The notes beneath the pieces are model-generated. The model did not search any database and was not told where the DNA came from. It saw only the letters and a program-made list of their open reading frames with translations. A program made the translations under genes and the position numbers. Shown in pieces: positions 11,708 through 21,100 of a DNA stretch of 46,613 bases. The first letter of the stretch is position 1. Each line of letters opens with the position of its first letter. The stretch is from Caldithrix sp964532875 (GTDB lineage Bacteria; Calditrichota; Calditrichia; Calditrichales; Calditrichaceae): contig CAZHIZ010000008.1 of NCBI GenBank assembly GCA_964532875.1, positions 1 to 46,613 on the forward strand, written 5' to 3'.

Positions 11708-12556
11708 TTAACGTGCAATCTTTAACACCTGAAATGGGTAAATCATATTGGGATCCGTAATGAAGCTTTTGTTTGCTTCGTACAGTTTTTGCCATTTAAA
11801 CGAATCGCCGTAAACATTGGGATAGCCTGCAATCTTGGAGAGGAATTCACCCTTTTGTACCAGATGTTCATTTGGACCTACCGCACGCGGAATGGCCAGA
11901 ACCTGTTTGGGATAAATCAAATCGGGATTTTTAATTTGATCCAAATTGGAAGTGTAAATACGCCACCAGGCATGGGGATTACCGTAGATATCGTCTTTAC
12001 CGGCAATTTTCCACAAATAGTCGCCCTTAACCACCGTGTAGGTCGGCGGTACGGCCGTTTTGGCTTTTTCTTTTGCCTGATCAATCAAACTCTGAATTTC
12101 ATTGACTAAGGCCTGATTTTCTGCTGTAACGGAAAATGGATTTTCTTTAAATTTATTCAACTTGGCTTGCAGAGAATCGATTTCGTTGCTTTTACTGTAA
12201 ATTTCTTCCGGAGAAAGATTCAGGAAAGCACGTGCATCGTCACGTAATTGAGCTAAATTGGATTTGTATGCTTCGTATTGTTGTTTATCCTGCTGAGCTA
12301 ACTTGAAAATTTCCTGCCAAGTTTGATCGATTTGGGCTTGCAGGGAATCGTATTCTTTTTTCAACTGTTCAATTTTTGCTTCTTCTTCGGCAATACCTTT
12401 TTTAGCGGCATCCAAACGTTTTTGCCAGTCCGCCAATAAGGCATTGTATTGTTCCTGTGTCATCTCTTCGTAATTGTACGATTGTTGAGCCAAAACGACA
12501 TTGGCAAACACGAGCGACAGGAACAAGCTAACGATTATTGTCATTCTCAATTTCAT
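11708..12556 (-). CDS. Exported coiled-coil protein with two LysM domains
   Basis: Secreted or periplasmic peptidoglycan-binding protein, 282 aa. A Sec signal peptide (MKLRMTIIV to VVLAQQ) leads into a charged coiled coil (about 25-150; KRLDAAKKGIAEEEAKIEQL is typical). Two LysM modules fill the C-terminus: YTVVKGDYLWKIAG to LIYPKQVLAIPR and HLVQKGEFLSKIAG to MIYPFQVLKIAR. The final Arg of the second LysM is the last residue. The ATG at 12556 was chosen because GGAG stands 8 nt before it; ATGs at 12562 and 12583 are also in frame. It follows a coiled-coil lipoprotein by 32 nt, suggesting a cell-wall tethering pair. Confidence 0.9.
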   Translation of the reverse strand: MKLRMTIIVSLFLSLVFANVVLAQQSYNYEEMTQEQYNALLADWQKRLDAAKKGIAEEEAKIEQLKKEYDSLQAQIDQTWQEIFKLAQQDKQQYEAYKSNLAQLRDDARAFLNLSPEEIYSKSNEIDSLQAKLNKFKENPFSVTAENQALVNEIQSLIDQAKEKAKTAVPPTYTVVKGDYLWKIAGKDDIYGNPHAWWRIYTSNLDQIKNPDLIYPKQVLAIPRAVGPNEHLVQKGEFLSKIAGYPNVYGDSFKWQKLYEANKSFITDPNMIYPFQVLKIAR

Positions 12557-12588
12557 ATTCATTTCTCCTTTTTTCAAACTCATTAAAC

Positions 12589-12855
12589 TTATTCGCTTGC
12601 GGGTTTTTGAAAGTTTTGAACGTTTTCTTTATCGGTTTTCACCTTTTGCAGTTCAGCCTTTTTTGCCGCCACTTTCTTTTCCCAATCCTGTCTCTCTGCT
12701 TTTTTCTGAGCTAATGTTTTCTCTGCAGACAGAGCAGCCGCTTTGGTTTCTTCCAATGTCTTAATTTGTTCCTCACTGGGTTTCCATTTGCAACTGCTTA
12801 GCGAAAGCATCGCCACACTTGCTATCGCTATCAAAACAATTTTAAACTTCTTCAT
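12589..12855 (-). CDS. Small coiled-coil lipoprotein
   Basis: 88-aa lipoprotein. Its signal peptide ends in lipobox LSSC (Cys22), and the rest is one Lys/Glu/Ala-rich helix with no aromatic core after Trp24 except Trp59-type positions, like a Lpp-style coiled coil. It has no homologue I can name. CAGGAGG precedes the ATG. It is co-transcribed with the LysM protein just downstream and sits behind a good promoter, so it may anchor the LysM protein or itself act as an envelope spacer. That role is inference. Confidence 0.8.
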   Translation of the reverse strand: MKKFKIVLIAIASVAMLSLSSCKWKPSEEQIKTLEETKAAALSAEKTLAQKKAERQDWEKKVAAKKAELQKVKTDKENVQNFQKPASE

Positions 12856-12909
12856 ACGACACGCCTCCTGGATTAGATATACTAAATTTCAAAATTTTCA
12901 ATCTTAACG

Positions 12910-12938
12910 AAGCTAAGAAATTAAATTATTTTTGTCAA
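12910..12938 (-). promoter_or_regulatory. Putative promoter of the lipoprotein-LysM operon
   Basis: Minus strand carries a perfect TTGACA, a 17-nt AT-rich spacer and TAGCTT, followed by the lipoprotein ATG about 55 nt downstream. This is the best -35 match in the window. Confidence 0.55.
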
Positions 12939-12981
12939 GTTTGTCCAACATATTTTGCCCTGAATCAAATATAGTTCATTC

Positions 12982-14748
12982 TTATTTATTTAAGTCCACC
13001 TTAATCTTCAATTCCGCCAATTGCTCCGGCGAAACTTCCGAAGGCGCACCGTCCATTAGCGAAAGCGCAGAGCTTGTTTTAGGAAAGGCGATAACGTCGC
13101 GAATCGACTCCGCACCGGTTAAAATCATCACCAGACGATCCAAGCCGAAGGCAATTCCCCCATGCGGCGGGGCTCCGTATTCCAGAGCATCCAGCAAAAA
13201 GCCGAATTTAGAGCGTGCTTCTTCTTTTCCTATCTTCAATATCTCAAACATTTTTTCTTGCAGCGCACGCTGATGGTTACGAATACTTCCGCCGGCAATT
13301 TCACTGCCGTTTACCACCAAATCGTAGGCACGGGCCAGAACTTTTTCGGGGGCCGTGTCCAAAAGAGAAATGTGATCTTGCTTTGGGCTGGTAAACGGAT
13401 GGTGACGGGCAACGTAACGATTTTCTTCTTCGCTGAACTCTAACAAGGGGAAATCCACGATCCAGACAAATTCGAATCGTCCCGACTCCATAAGCCCCAA
13501 TTGCTGGCCGATTTCCAGACGCAACTGGCCCAATACCGGATAGGTCGTTTCATACGAATCCGCAACAATCAAAATAAGCGTATTTTCATCACCCAATGAC
13601 AACGTTTCCTTTAAAGCCTGTTGTTCTTTTTCACTCACAAATTTAGCGACACTTCCTTTGAAACCGGCTTGAGAATGTATTAAATAGGCCAGGCCTTTCG
13701 CCCCTAATTCTTTAGCCCGATCGGCCAACCCATCGATTTTTTTTCTGGAGAAGGCATCCGCCGGGCGCACGGCAAGCGCGGCAATCCGTCCACCCGCATC
13801 GATAACCGAGCGGAAGACCTTAAATTCGCTCTGCTTAAAAACATCATTTAGGGTAACGATGGGCATACCGAAGCGCAAATCCGGTTTGTCGTTACCATAA
13901 GTTTCGAATGCTTCGCGATAGGTCATGCGCCGAATGGGTAAAGAAATGTCGTGCCCGATTGTTTTTTTGAAGAGTTCACGCACCAAACGGCTGGAAATTT
14001 CAATGACATCCTCTTCATCCACAAAGGACATTTCCACATCAATTTGGGTAAATTCCGGCTGGCGGTCTTTACGTAAATCTTCATCCCTGAAACACTTTAC
14101 GATCTGGAAATAGCGGTCGAATCCGGCAATCATTAGTAATTGTTTGTAGGTTTGCGGTGATTGCGGTAAGGCGTAAAACCGGCCGGGGAAGTTACGACTG
14201 GGTACCAAAAAATCGCGGGCACCTTCCGGTGTACTCTTCATTAAAAACGGAGTTTCGATTTCAACAAAATTTTCGGCATGATAAAAATCGCGCACGATTT
14301 TATAAACATGACTCCGTACAATCAGATTTTTTTGCAATTTCCCGCGCCGCAAATCAAGATAGCGATATTTCAATCGAATTTCTTCACTGACTTCAATTTG
14401 GTCGTTAATTTCAAAAGGAGTGGTTTTGGCCTTATTCAGGATTTCCAATTCGTGTACATGCACTTCAATAGCACCGGTGGCCAATTTTGTATTAAGGGCC
14501 TCGGGCGGACGTTTTTGCACAATGCCTTTTACCGCAATAACATCTTCACTGCGCAAATTTTTTGCTTGTTCGTAGGTTTCCCGATTTACCTGAGGATTAA
14601 AGACAATTTGCGTTAAGCCGTAGCGGTCTCTCAAATCAATAAAAATCAATCCGCCGTGATCGCGCCATTTATTAACCCATCCGTTCAATATGACTTCTTT
14701 ATCGACAAACGCTTCGTTTAACTCCCCACAATGATGTGTCCGTTTCAT
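12982..14748 (-). CDS. aspS: Aspartyl-tRNA synthetase
   Basis: Class II aminoacyl-tRNA synthetase charging tRNA-Asp, 588 aa. An OB-fold anticodon domain (VILNGWVNKWRDHGGLIFIDLRD, spread over 22-45) is followed by class II motif 2 (FRDEDLRKDRQPEFTQID), the bacterial GAD insertion (about 310-410) and motif 3 (GIAFGLDRLVMILTG). The ending FPKTSSALSLMDGAPSEV is typical of bacterial AspRS. Whether it also charges tRNA-Asn cannot be decided here. I start at 14748 because GGAGC lies 6 nt upstream; the frame continues to 14796 without a ribosome site. It is separate from its neighbours, with the terminator at 14846-14876 upstream. Confidence 0.97.
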   Translation of the reverse strand: MKRTHHCGELNEAFVDKEVILNGWVNKWRDHGGLIFIDLRDRYGLTQIVFNPQVNRETYEQAKNLRSEDVIAVKGIVQKRPPEALNTKLATGAIEVHVHELEILNKAKTTPFEINDQIEVSEEIRLKYRYLDLRRGKLQKNLIVRSHVYKIVRDFYHAENFVEIETPFLMKSTPEGARDFLVPSRNFPGRFYALPQSPQTYKQLLMIAGFDRYFQIVKCFRDEDLRKDRQPEFTQIDVEMSFVDEEDVIEISSRLVRELFKKTIGHDISLPIRRMTYREAFETYGNDKPDLRFGMPIVTLNDVFKQSEFKVFRSVIDAGGRIAALAVRPADAFSRKKIDGLADRAKELGAKGLAYLIHSQAGFKGSVAKFVSEKEQQALKETLSLGDENTLILIVADSYETTYPVLGQLRLEIGQQLGLMESGRFEFVWIVDFPLLEFSEEENRYVARHHPFTSPKQDHISLLDTAPEKVLARAYDLVVNGSEIAGGSIRNHQRALQEKMFEILKIGKEEARSKFGFLLDALEYGAPPHGGIAFGLDRLVMILTGAESIRDVIAFPKTSSALSLMDGAPSEVSPEQLAELKIKVDLNK

Positions 14749-14845
14749 TGTTGCTCCATTTGGTTTGGTAAAAATCCTGTATCTATTAAATTTCAATCCT
14801 TTGAATAAAAATTGGTCAAATATATTACGAAACTATGAATTCTAC

Positions 14846-14876
14846 AAATAAAAAAGCCGCCAATTGGCGGCTTTAA
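14846..14876 (-). terminator. Rho-independent terminator of the TPR-TolQ-ExbD-AgmX operon
   Basis: A perfect 22-bp palindrome at 14853-14874 (AAAGCCGCC and its complement) is followed on the minus strand by TTTTTTATTT. It lies 26 nt past the stop of the last gene of the operon. Confidence 0.88.
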
Positions 14877-14901
14877 CAAAGAAATTATGAATGGTTTTCC
14901 T

Positions 14902-16008
14902 TTAGGTGGTAAAAACAAATTTTTGTCGGAAAATAGCGCGCCCTTCTTTGGGATCGATGGGATCAAAACGCCAGGCACGAATGCGGCGTTTAATGCAGCT
15001 TTCCACTTTGGTATTATTTAAGGTCGATTGAATAACGCGTACGGCACTCACCCGACCATTCGGCTCAATGGTGAATTGTACGGTAATACTTCCCTTTAAA
15101 TTAGGATTAAGTCGGGCCACCCGTTTGTAACAATCGATGATGGCATCCTGATGTTTGTTAATTAAAGCAGCAATGGCATCAGCCGAGCGGGCAGTCGACT
15201 TAGCAGCATGACCGGTAACCCGGCCTTTGCCCATCTTCAAGGAGAAATCGCCCTGCCTGGCAATGGAATAATTTCCGGTCTCACCGACACCGCCGGTAAC
15301 AATATCGTCAATGCCCACACCTTTTTGATTACCTGTTCCACTGCCCACGGTACGCGCACCCAACCGAGAATGTCTTTGTTCCGAAGAAGCATTTTGCAGC
15401 GATCCTACGCCATTTAACAGTTTATCCAAATCACCAACGCCACTGCCACCGGCTTCATCGGTTAATGCCCCGGCTACGGCCACACCGACACCTTGACCAT
15501 TGGCCGCGGTAAGCACGCCAAGTACACCGCCGCCGGCCACCTTCGAAGCCAAAGCATTGCGTTGACTTTGCCGTACCTGCGCAGCACGCCGTCTTCTTAA
15601 AGCACGCTGCGAGGCCGAGGCACCGCGTCCTTCAACACGCTTTCCTTGATCTTTTTTGGCGCGTACGTCCGGCTGTTCCGGCTTGGGTTGTTCCGGTATC
15701 GTCTCTTCAGCAATACCCGGTCCTTCACTGGTCGGTTTCTTTTTTACGGCCGGTGTTTCGGTAACCAACTCCGCTTCATAAATCTTCTTTAAATACGTTT
15801 TCTTGATGGCTTGTTCAACTTGTTCCTGAGAAAACTGTATGTGCGAAAGGTAGATAATGAAACCGTAAATGAGTGCCAGAGAAGCAATAAGTATGATGTA
15901 GAATCGCCGATCCAGCTCTTCCCAGATATTCCTTTCAAATTCCTTCGGAAAGGCTTGTATGCTAAAGTTTTTATTACGCCTTGTTGCTTGATGTTGTACT
16001 CCTGGCAT
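14902..16008 (-). CDS. TonB-like protein with AgmX/PglI-type C-terminal domain
   Basis: 368-aa single-pass inner-membrane protein. A short cytoplasmic part (1-33) is followed by one membrane helix (YIILIASLALIYGFIIYL) and a charged, Pro/Glu-rich stretch, then a low-complexity Gly/Ala/Arg-rich linker (about 120-230) and a compact C-terminal domain (about 270-368). That domain has two Cys, in IIDCYKR and VESCIKRRI, and the pattern LNPNLKGSITVQF...GRVSAVRVIQST...AWRFDP, which I recognise as the AgmX/PglI C-terminal type known from Myxococcus gliding proteins GltG/GltJ. It probably spans the periplasm and passes motor energy to outer-membrane partners. It is last in the operon, 14 nt after the second ExbD gene. 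Confidence 0.85.
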   Translation of the reverse strand: MPGVQHQATRRNKNFSIQAFPKEFERNIWEELDRRFYIILIASLALIYGFIIYLSHIQFSQEQVEQAIKKTYLKKIYEAELVTETPAVKKKPTSEGPGIAEETIPEQPKPEQPDVRAKKDQGKRVEGRGASASQRALRRRRAAQVRQSQRNALASKVAGGGVLGVLTAANGQGVGVAVAGALTDEAGGSGVGDLDKLLNGVGSLQNASSEQRHSRLGARTVGSGTGNQKGVGIDDIVTGGVGETGNYSIARQGDFSLKMGKGRVTGHAAKSTARSADAIAALINKHQDAIIDCYKRVARLNPNLKGSITVQFTIEPNGRVSAVRVIQSTLNNTKVESCIKRRIRAWRFDPIDPKEGRAIFRQKFVFTT

Positions 16009-16022
16009 GATACTTCTCTTTT

Positions 16023-16523
16023 CTAACTTTTTGTACTTGCGGATTTCTTAATTGTCAACAAACGCATCTTGTAAAAATCAGAATGGCTGCAAGTATACAT
16101 TACCTTCAGAAGAATATCAAATGGTATCTCCTTGTCTCCCTCAATAATCACCTCATGCGAGAAGGGTTTGCCCACTTCTTCTTCCAATTTTCTCTCTTTT
16201 TGAGCATAAAAATCAAGATTTTCTCTTAATTTTGGAATATCAAGAGACTGCTGAGGAACTTCACTCATATCCATTATTTTATGGTCATTAACCAAAATTT
16301 TGTTACGAGCGATGGACACCGTTAACTGCTTGGTAACTTTATCTCCTTGAAGCGATGCCGGTAAATGTAATTCCTTTGATGGGGTTACAATAACTCCCGA
16401 CGTAGAAAACGATTTGAGCAAAAAGAGAAGAATAATCGTCATCATATCCATCATGGAGTTCAGGTTTAATGTACCTGTCTCCTTACTCATGTGTCTTTTT
16501 ATTTTGGAGGGTTGGAAAGCCAT
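16023..16523 (-). CDS. ExbD/TolR-type protein B (Asp retained)
   Basis: 166-aa bitopic membrane protein of the ExbD/TolR family. The cytoplasmic tail MAFQPSKIKRHMSK is followed by the single helix NSMMDMMTIILLFLL, which holds Asp26, the proton-carrying residue of the family. The C-terminal 110 residues form the periplasmic domain; its DKVTKQLTVSIARNKILVND segment and the GDKEIPFDILLKVMYTC end are usual for ExbD. Its tail resembles that of the neighbouring paralogue (MAYEPSKRRK). GAGGTG lies 8 nt before the ATG. It should form the ion path with the TolQ-like protein two genes upstream. Confidence 0.9.
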   Translation of the reverse strand: MAFQPSKIKRHMSKETGTLNLNSMMDMMTIILLFLLKSFSTSGVIVTPSKELHLPASLQGDKVTKQLTVSIARNKILVNDHKIMDMSEVPQQSLDIPKLRENLDFYAQKERKLEEEVGKPFSHEVIIEGDKEIPFDILLKVMYTCSHSDFYKMRLLTIKKSASTKS

Positions 16524-16545
16524 TTATCTTTCACCTCTTAATTTA

Positions 16546-17097
16546 TTATTCCATCTTTGCAAAACTTACTTCCGGGAACAGGGGCTTTACGGCATTATCC
16601 GTCGAATCGGTATATGTTTGAACATGATCCATTACACTTATGATCGTTTGATATTCGATTTGCGGCTCGGCCGTCATAATAATGCGGTTGGCATCCACAA
16701 ACCCTTGTCCCTCTATTTTCTTTTTAAGTTCGATAAGTTTTGCCTTTAATTGAGCAAAATCGTATTTGCCGTCAGGTGTTTTACCAATCGTGGGGCCCTT
16801 GCCCGAAGGACCGCGTAAAATACCGAAATCATTACCTATCGTAATCCCCTGATCGGTGATTACCAGTTTCAAGTTCAGCAGTTTTTGCTTTTCTTTTTCC
16901 TGGTTCAACACCTTTTTATTACCAACACCTGGCCCTTGGGGCGGTGGTAAATTGATCTCGATGACCCCCACCTTAACAAATTCAGCACCGGCTAATAACA
17001 AGGGAATCAATACGACCATGAGGTTCATCACGGGCCGTATATCCAATTCCATATCCAGTTCTTCGGTTTTTCGGCGCTTTGATGGTTCATAAGCCAT
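16546..17097 (-). CDS. ExbD/TolR-type protein A (Asp replaced by Asn)
   Basis: 183-aa ExbD/TolR-type protein: basic tail, one helix (RPVMNLMVVLIPLLLAGAEF), then EINLPPPQG and a periplasmic domain ending in ADRIIMT-like beta and QTIISVMDHVQTYTDS. Where the family has a membrane Asp (E. coli ExbD, TPFIDVMLVL), this protein has Asn25 (codon AAC at 17023-17025). The surrounding residues align without gaps. It therefore should not be able to carry the proton itself and may act as a structural or regulatory partner of the Asp-bearing paralogue. It begins 28 nt after the TolQ-like gene with a strong GGAAGGAA site. Confidence 0.9.
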   Translation of the reverse strand: MAYEPSKRRKTEELDMELDIRPVMNLMVVLIPLLLAGAEFVKVGVIEINLPPPQGPGVGNKKVLNQEKEKQKLLNLKLVITDQGITIGNDFGILRGPSGKGPTIGKTPDGKYDFAQLKAKLIELKKKIEGQGFVDANRIIMTAEPQIEYQTIISVMDHVQTYTDSTDNAVKPLFPEVSFAKME

Positions 17098-17125
17098 GGA
17101 AGTTTCCTTCCTTTCATTTCATTAA

Positions 17126-17782
17126 TTAACGATTTCCTGTAATCAAATTAATTAATTTGACAAGATGCTCATCCAAATCATCGATGATCTTGTTGGTGCG
17201 GTTGGAGATATAGGTATAGGCGATCAATGTCGGAATAGCAACCATCAATCCGAAAATCGTTGTATTCATAGCAGCGGCAATACCTTTGGCCAAAAGGCGC
17301 GATTTATCTTCTTCGGAAACCGTTTTGCTACCAACAGCCGCAAAGGAAATAATCAAGCCGTAAATCGTTCCCATCAATCCGGTTAATGTAGCCACATTGG
17401 CTAACATGGAAAGATAACTGGTACGTTCCTTAAGCTTGGGAATAACTTCCAGCGTACCCTCGTCAACGGCGTTTTGAATGGCACGGAAATCCAACGCTTC
17501 ACTTTCATTGGCACGTTTCAAACCGCGCAACACCACATACGGTAATGCTTTTTGCTTACCTTTCTCGCACAATTCTATTGCTCTTTCGATATTTCCACCG
17601 GCGACCAACTTGCGAATTTCCGCCATAAATTTATCCGCATTTACATTGGATTTCACAAGAATAAAATATAAGCGCTCGATGGTAATAGCCAAAGCGATAG
17701 CTCCGAAGAGAGCGATGGTATACATAAACAAATAACCTTCGGAACTGGTTTTAAACGCTTCACCAAATTGAGCCATGAACAT
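17126..17782 (-). CDS. MotA/TolQ/ExbB proton-channel family protein
   Basis: 218-aa inner-membrane protein with the three-helix TolQ/ExbB plan. TM1 is in YLFMYTIALFGAIALAI. A cytoplasmic loop (about 40-120) follows, and TM2 contains ANVATLTGLMGTIYGLI, the signature A-x-x-x-G-L-x-G-T-x-x-G. TM3 is in NTTIFGLMVAIPTLIAY, with the conserved Thr and Pro of the ion path. It would form the pentameric stator that energises the ExbD-like proteins encoded next. The ATG at 17782 has AAGGAGGG 8 nt upstream; a second ATG two codons later is less likely. In Myxococcus the corresponding protein is AglR. Confidence 0.93.
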   Translation of the reverse strand: MFMAQFGEAFKTSSEGYLFMYTIALFGAIALAITIERLYFILVKSNVNADKFMAEIRKLVAGGNIERAIELCEKGKQKALPYVVLRGLKRANESEALDFRAIQNAVDEGTLEVIPKLKERTSYLSMLANVATLTGLMGTIYGLIISFAAVGSKTVSEEDKSRLLAKGIAAAMNTTIFGLMVAIPTLIAYTYISNRTNKIIDDLDEHLVKLINLITGNR

Positions 17783-17811
17783 GAACGATACCCTCCTTTA
17801 AACCTTAAATT

Positions 17812-18135
17812 TTACCTTAGTTTTTTCATTAATTGTTCAATGTCTATTCTATTATACTCGGCAAAATCCGAGCGTGGCTTTAAATTTATTTTCTCATTCT
17901 CACCAATTAATTCCTTGCGAAAAGAGCGATCGATTTTGATATCATCGAACTCGGGTTTAATCCTTTGAGAATAAATTTGTACCTGTGGAGTTTCAATTTT
18001 AATCTTTACTTCCTTAGCTCCCAAATCGATAATCTTATTTTGATTACTGTTTTGCCTCGGCTGATTTTGTGCATATACATTTACAACCAGAGCCATTAAA
18101 ACCATCATAAAAATCTTATAGGCTAATTTACTCAT
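17812..18135 (-). CDS. Small exported protein of unknown function
   Basis: 107-aa protein I do not recognise. A Sec signal peptide (ILIKIFMMVLMALVVNVYAQ-like, residues 1-23) is followed by a polar, Gln/Asn/Lys-rich region and KIKIETPQVQIYSQRIKPEF, and it ends in an amphipathic helix (YNRIDIEQLMKKLR). There is no Cys and no known motif. Its ATG overlaps the TPR gene stop as ATGA, with AAAAGGAG in front, so it is translationally coupled to that gene. It lies 29 nt before the TolQ-like gene. Position suggests a periplasmic part or adaptor of the same machine. Confidence 0.8.
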   Translation of the reverse strand: MSKLAYKIFMMVLMALVVNVYAQNQPRQNSNQNKIIDLGAKEVKIKIETPQVQIYSQRIKPEFDDIKIDRSFRKELIGENEKINLKPRSDFAEYNRIDIEQLMKKLR

Positions 18136-21100
18136 TGCATCTCTCCTTTTAAAGAGATTCTGTCTTTGTTCAAGACATTAATCGTACGCAAAACGGCCGG
18201 CGGAACGATAATCTTTTTGGGATGTGCCATTTCTTCCGCTCTTTTTAAAATATCCTGTGGTAAAATTTCCAAATATCCATACAATTTCAATCCACCACGC
18301 GTTAGATCGCGATCTTCCACATCCACGGCAATAACATTCTTTCCGTTTCTAAGATAAATATCAAATGTAGCAAAATCCAATGTATCCAACACGGCATAAT
18401 CGTTCTTTTCATCATCCAACAAGTATTCACCGTTCAGATAAATCCGATAATCTTCATCCGCCGTTACATAAATGACACCCTTGACCGGCTTACCGTCGAG
18501 GTAAAAAGTTTTTCGGAAAAATACCAGCGTGTCACCCTGGGCATTGGTTACTACCGTATTCGAACTGTCGGATTGCAAGGTGGAATCTTGAAAAGTGCTC
18601 GAATCGCCGAGCGATTTTTGCGCACCGATATTCAGCGGGGGCCAAATGGCATCCGGATTCACACCAAGACCCTCGAATTGATTCTGATAGCTGACCATCA
18701 CTTGCGGGTGAGCCCAACTGGAATCATTGAAATTAACTTTGTTCCATTGCTCCGGATAATAGGTCGTGGAATAGACCCAGGTAGAATCGGTTTGCAGAAT
18801 TATTTTTTCCTTTTCCACCTCGGAAGCATACTTTAACGGATCCAATTGCAATAATTTGTAGATGAGTTTGTTGACCCAAATATTTTTAATATTGTATTTC
18901 TTTTTAGCGTCATAGGCGGCATCCAGCACTTCTCTGGAATGTTTGTTTAAGATAACGAAATAATTTTCAAAAAATCCGGCCGCATCGTCATAATTGTAAT
19001 TTTGGGTAGAATCGAAACGTGCCTGATAATATCCGGACCGAGCTTTGGCGGTATCCGCCAAGACAGCCATCTCATCGGTAATTTCAATGGCTAAGCGCAC
19101 CAAATCGTTTTTCGTCGTTTTAATCAGATCATTGACGATATTGTTTTTATTTGCCAAATCCAGAGAATTCTCGTAGGATCTTATAGCGGCCAAACTTAAT
19201 TCTTTAGAAAGGTCGATTAACTGGCTGGCATTATTATCGACGACGAAATAATCTTCTCCATCGGCATTTACCGTGCCGTATTTCTTTTCGATCAAATCTT
19301 CCAATTTTTTGATTTCATTCTTATAACGATCCAGAGAGAAAAAGGCCAGATTTTGGTATTGCTCACCCAAAACATTAGAGATCAACAGAATCTGACGTTT
19401 TGATTCTTCCACATATTTATTGGAAAGTCCCAAGGCCTGCGATTCTTGTAAATTACGTAAATGCGCGCTTATTGTTTTTTGGATGGCCGGTAGAGCCACT
19501 TTTTTCAATACCTGATATTTGTAAACCAAGGTTTCGATGGGTTTTTTGTACGGCGATTTGATAGCTATGGCCTTGTAAACGTTTTGGGCGGTCAGCTCTG
19601 CTTCTTTGAAAAGAAGTTGTGAAATTTTGGTTTTTGCCTTATTGTGCCATTTAATAGCCAAATCTCTCGTGGAATCCACAGCCGCTATGCGCGAAACGGC
19701 CAAAGCACTGGTATCCTGAGGCATTTCCTGAACTTTCGGTGCGTTCAGATCAATACCCAGTTTCTGTGCCAATACCGGAATTTTGTCAACAACCATCTTA
19801 TATTGATCAACGGCCTTATCGTACAGGGCATACCCCTGATCGTTGATTGTTTTTTGAGCAACGAATTTTTTGTCTTCATCCAGCTTAGGATCGATTTCCT
19901 GTGAAATATATTTATCCGCAAATTCTTCATAAATTTTGGCAATGTCATAGGTCGCTTCAAAACTGCGCGGTGAAGCATAGGAAATAACTTTGCGGTAGGT
20001 ATCGATTAACTGCCCCATCAATTTCTTCATCTTGGCCAAATTGGCCCGGATATTAGACGGTGGCTGTTTTAATTGAATAGCCATAAATTCGTTGTGTAAA
20101 ATGTCTGCCAAAAGGTTAACTGCTTCGGCAGCCACAAAAGCATTGTAATCGCCGCCGGCCTTTTTCAATTGCTCGCTACGCGCCAGAGCCATATTAAGTT
20201 CCTGTTTGGCCTTGGCAAACATGCCGTTATCATAAAAATATTTACCGCGTTCATAAAAAGCGGTAACCGTACGCGGATCATTGGGATATTTACGAGCAAA
20301 TTCTTCGTAAATTTGATTCGCTTTGGCCAAATCGTTCAATTTAAGGTACAGTTTGGCATTGCTAAAGAACAAATCAATAGAATAAGGCTGGTTGGGATAT
20401 TTGGCAATGTATTCGTTATTAACCCGGATGGCGTTCTGCCAATCTTTACCCTTTTGATAATACAAGCTGGCATCATATAAGGCCGGTTCCGCATTTTCGC
20501 TCTTGGGGTAATTGGTAGCTATGCGTTCGTATGTTTTGGCTGCATTGACATAGTCTTCCATTTCCACATAATTACGGGCCATATTGTCCAAAGCTTGCAC
20601 GGCTAACTTGGAATCCGGATATTCCGTAGCCAAAATATTAAACGCTTCATTGGATCGTACCCAATCTTTGGCTTTTTGGAAATTAAGCCCGCTATTGAAA
20701 AGAGCGGCAATGACCAAACGTTTATCACCGGGCGCTTCTTTGTAAACACGCATATATTCCATGCCGGCGTTAAAATAATCACCTTGCTGCTCATAGTACT
20801 CGGCATTTTTAAAGATAGCCTGCCCCATGCGTTTAAGAGCAAACTTTTTTTGTTCTTCAGGAATATTTTTTTCGGCCAAAATACGTTTGGCTACAATCTC
20901 ACTGTCTTTAAATTTGCCCAGAGCGAAATACGAATCCATAATCGATCGCAAAGCCAAGCTCTTTTCCGCAGCATTGGGGAAACGTTTTACCAGAGTCTGG
21001 AAATAAACCTTGGCTTCGGCAAACATTTTGTGATTGTAAAAAATACCTCCAGCAGAAGCCAGGAAGTTCGGCGTATATTTGCCGTAAGGAAACAGACGAA

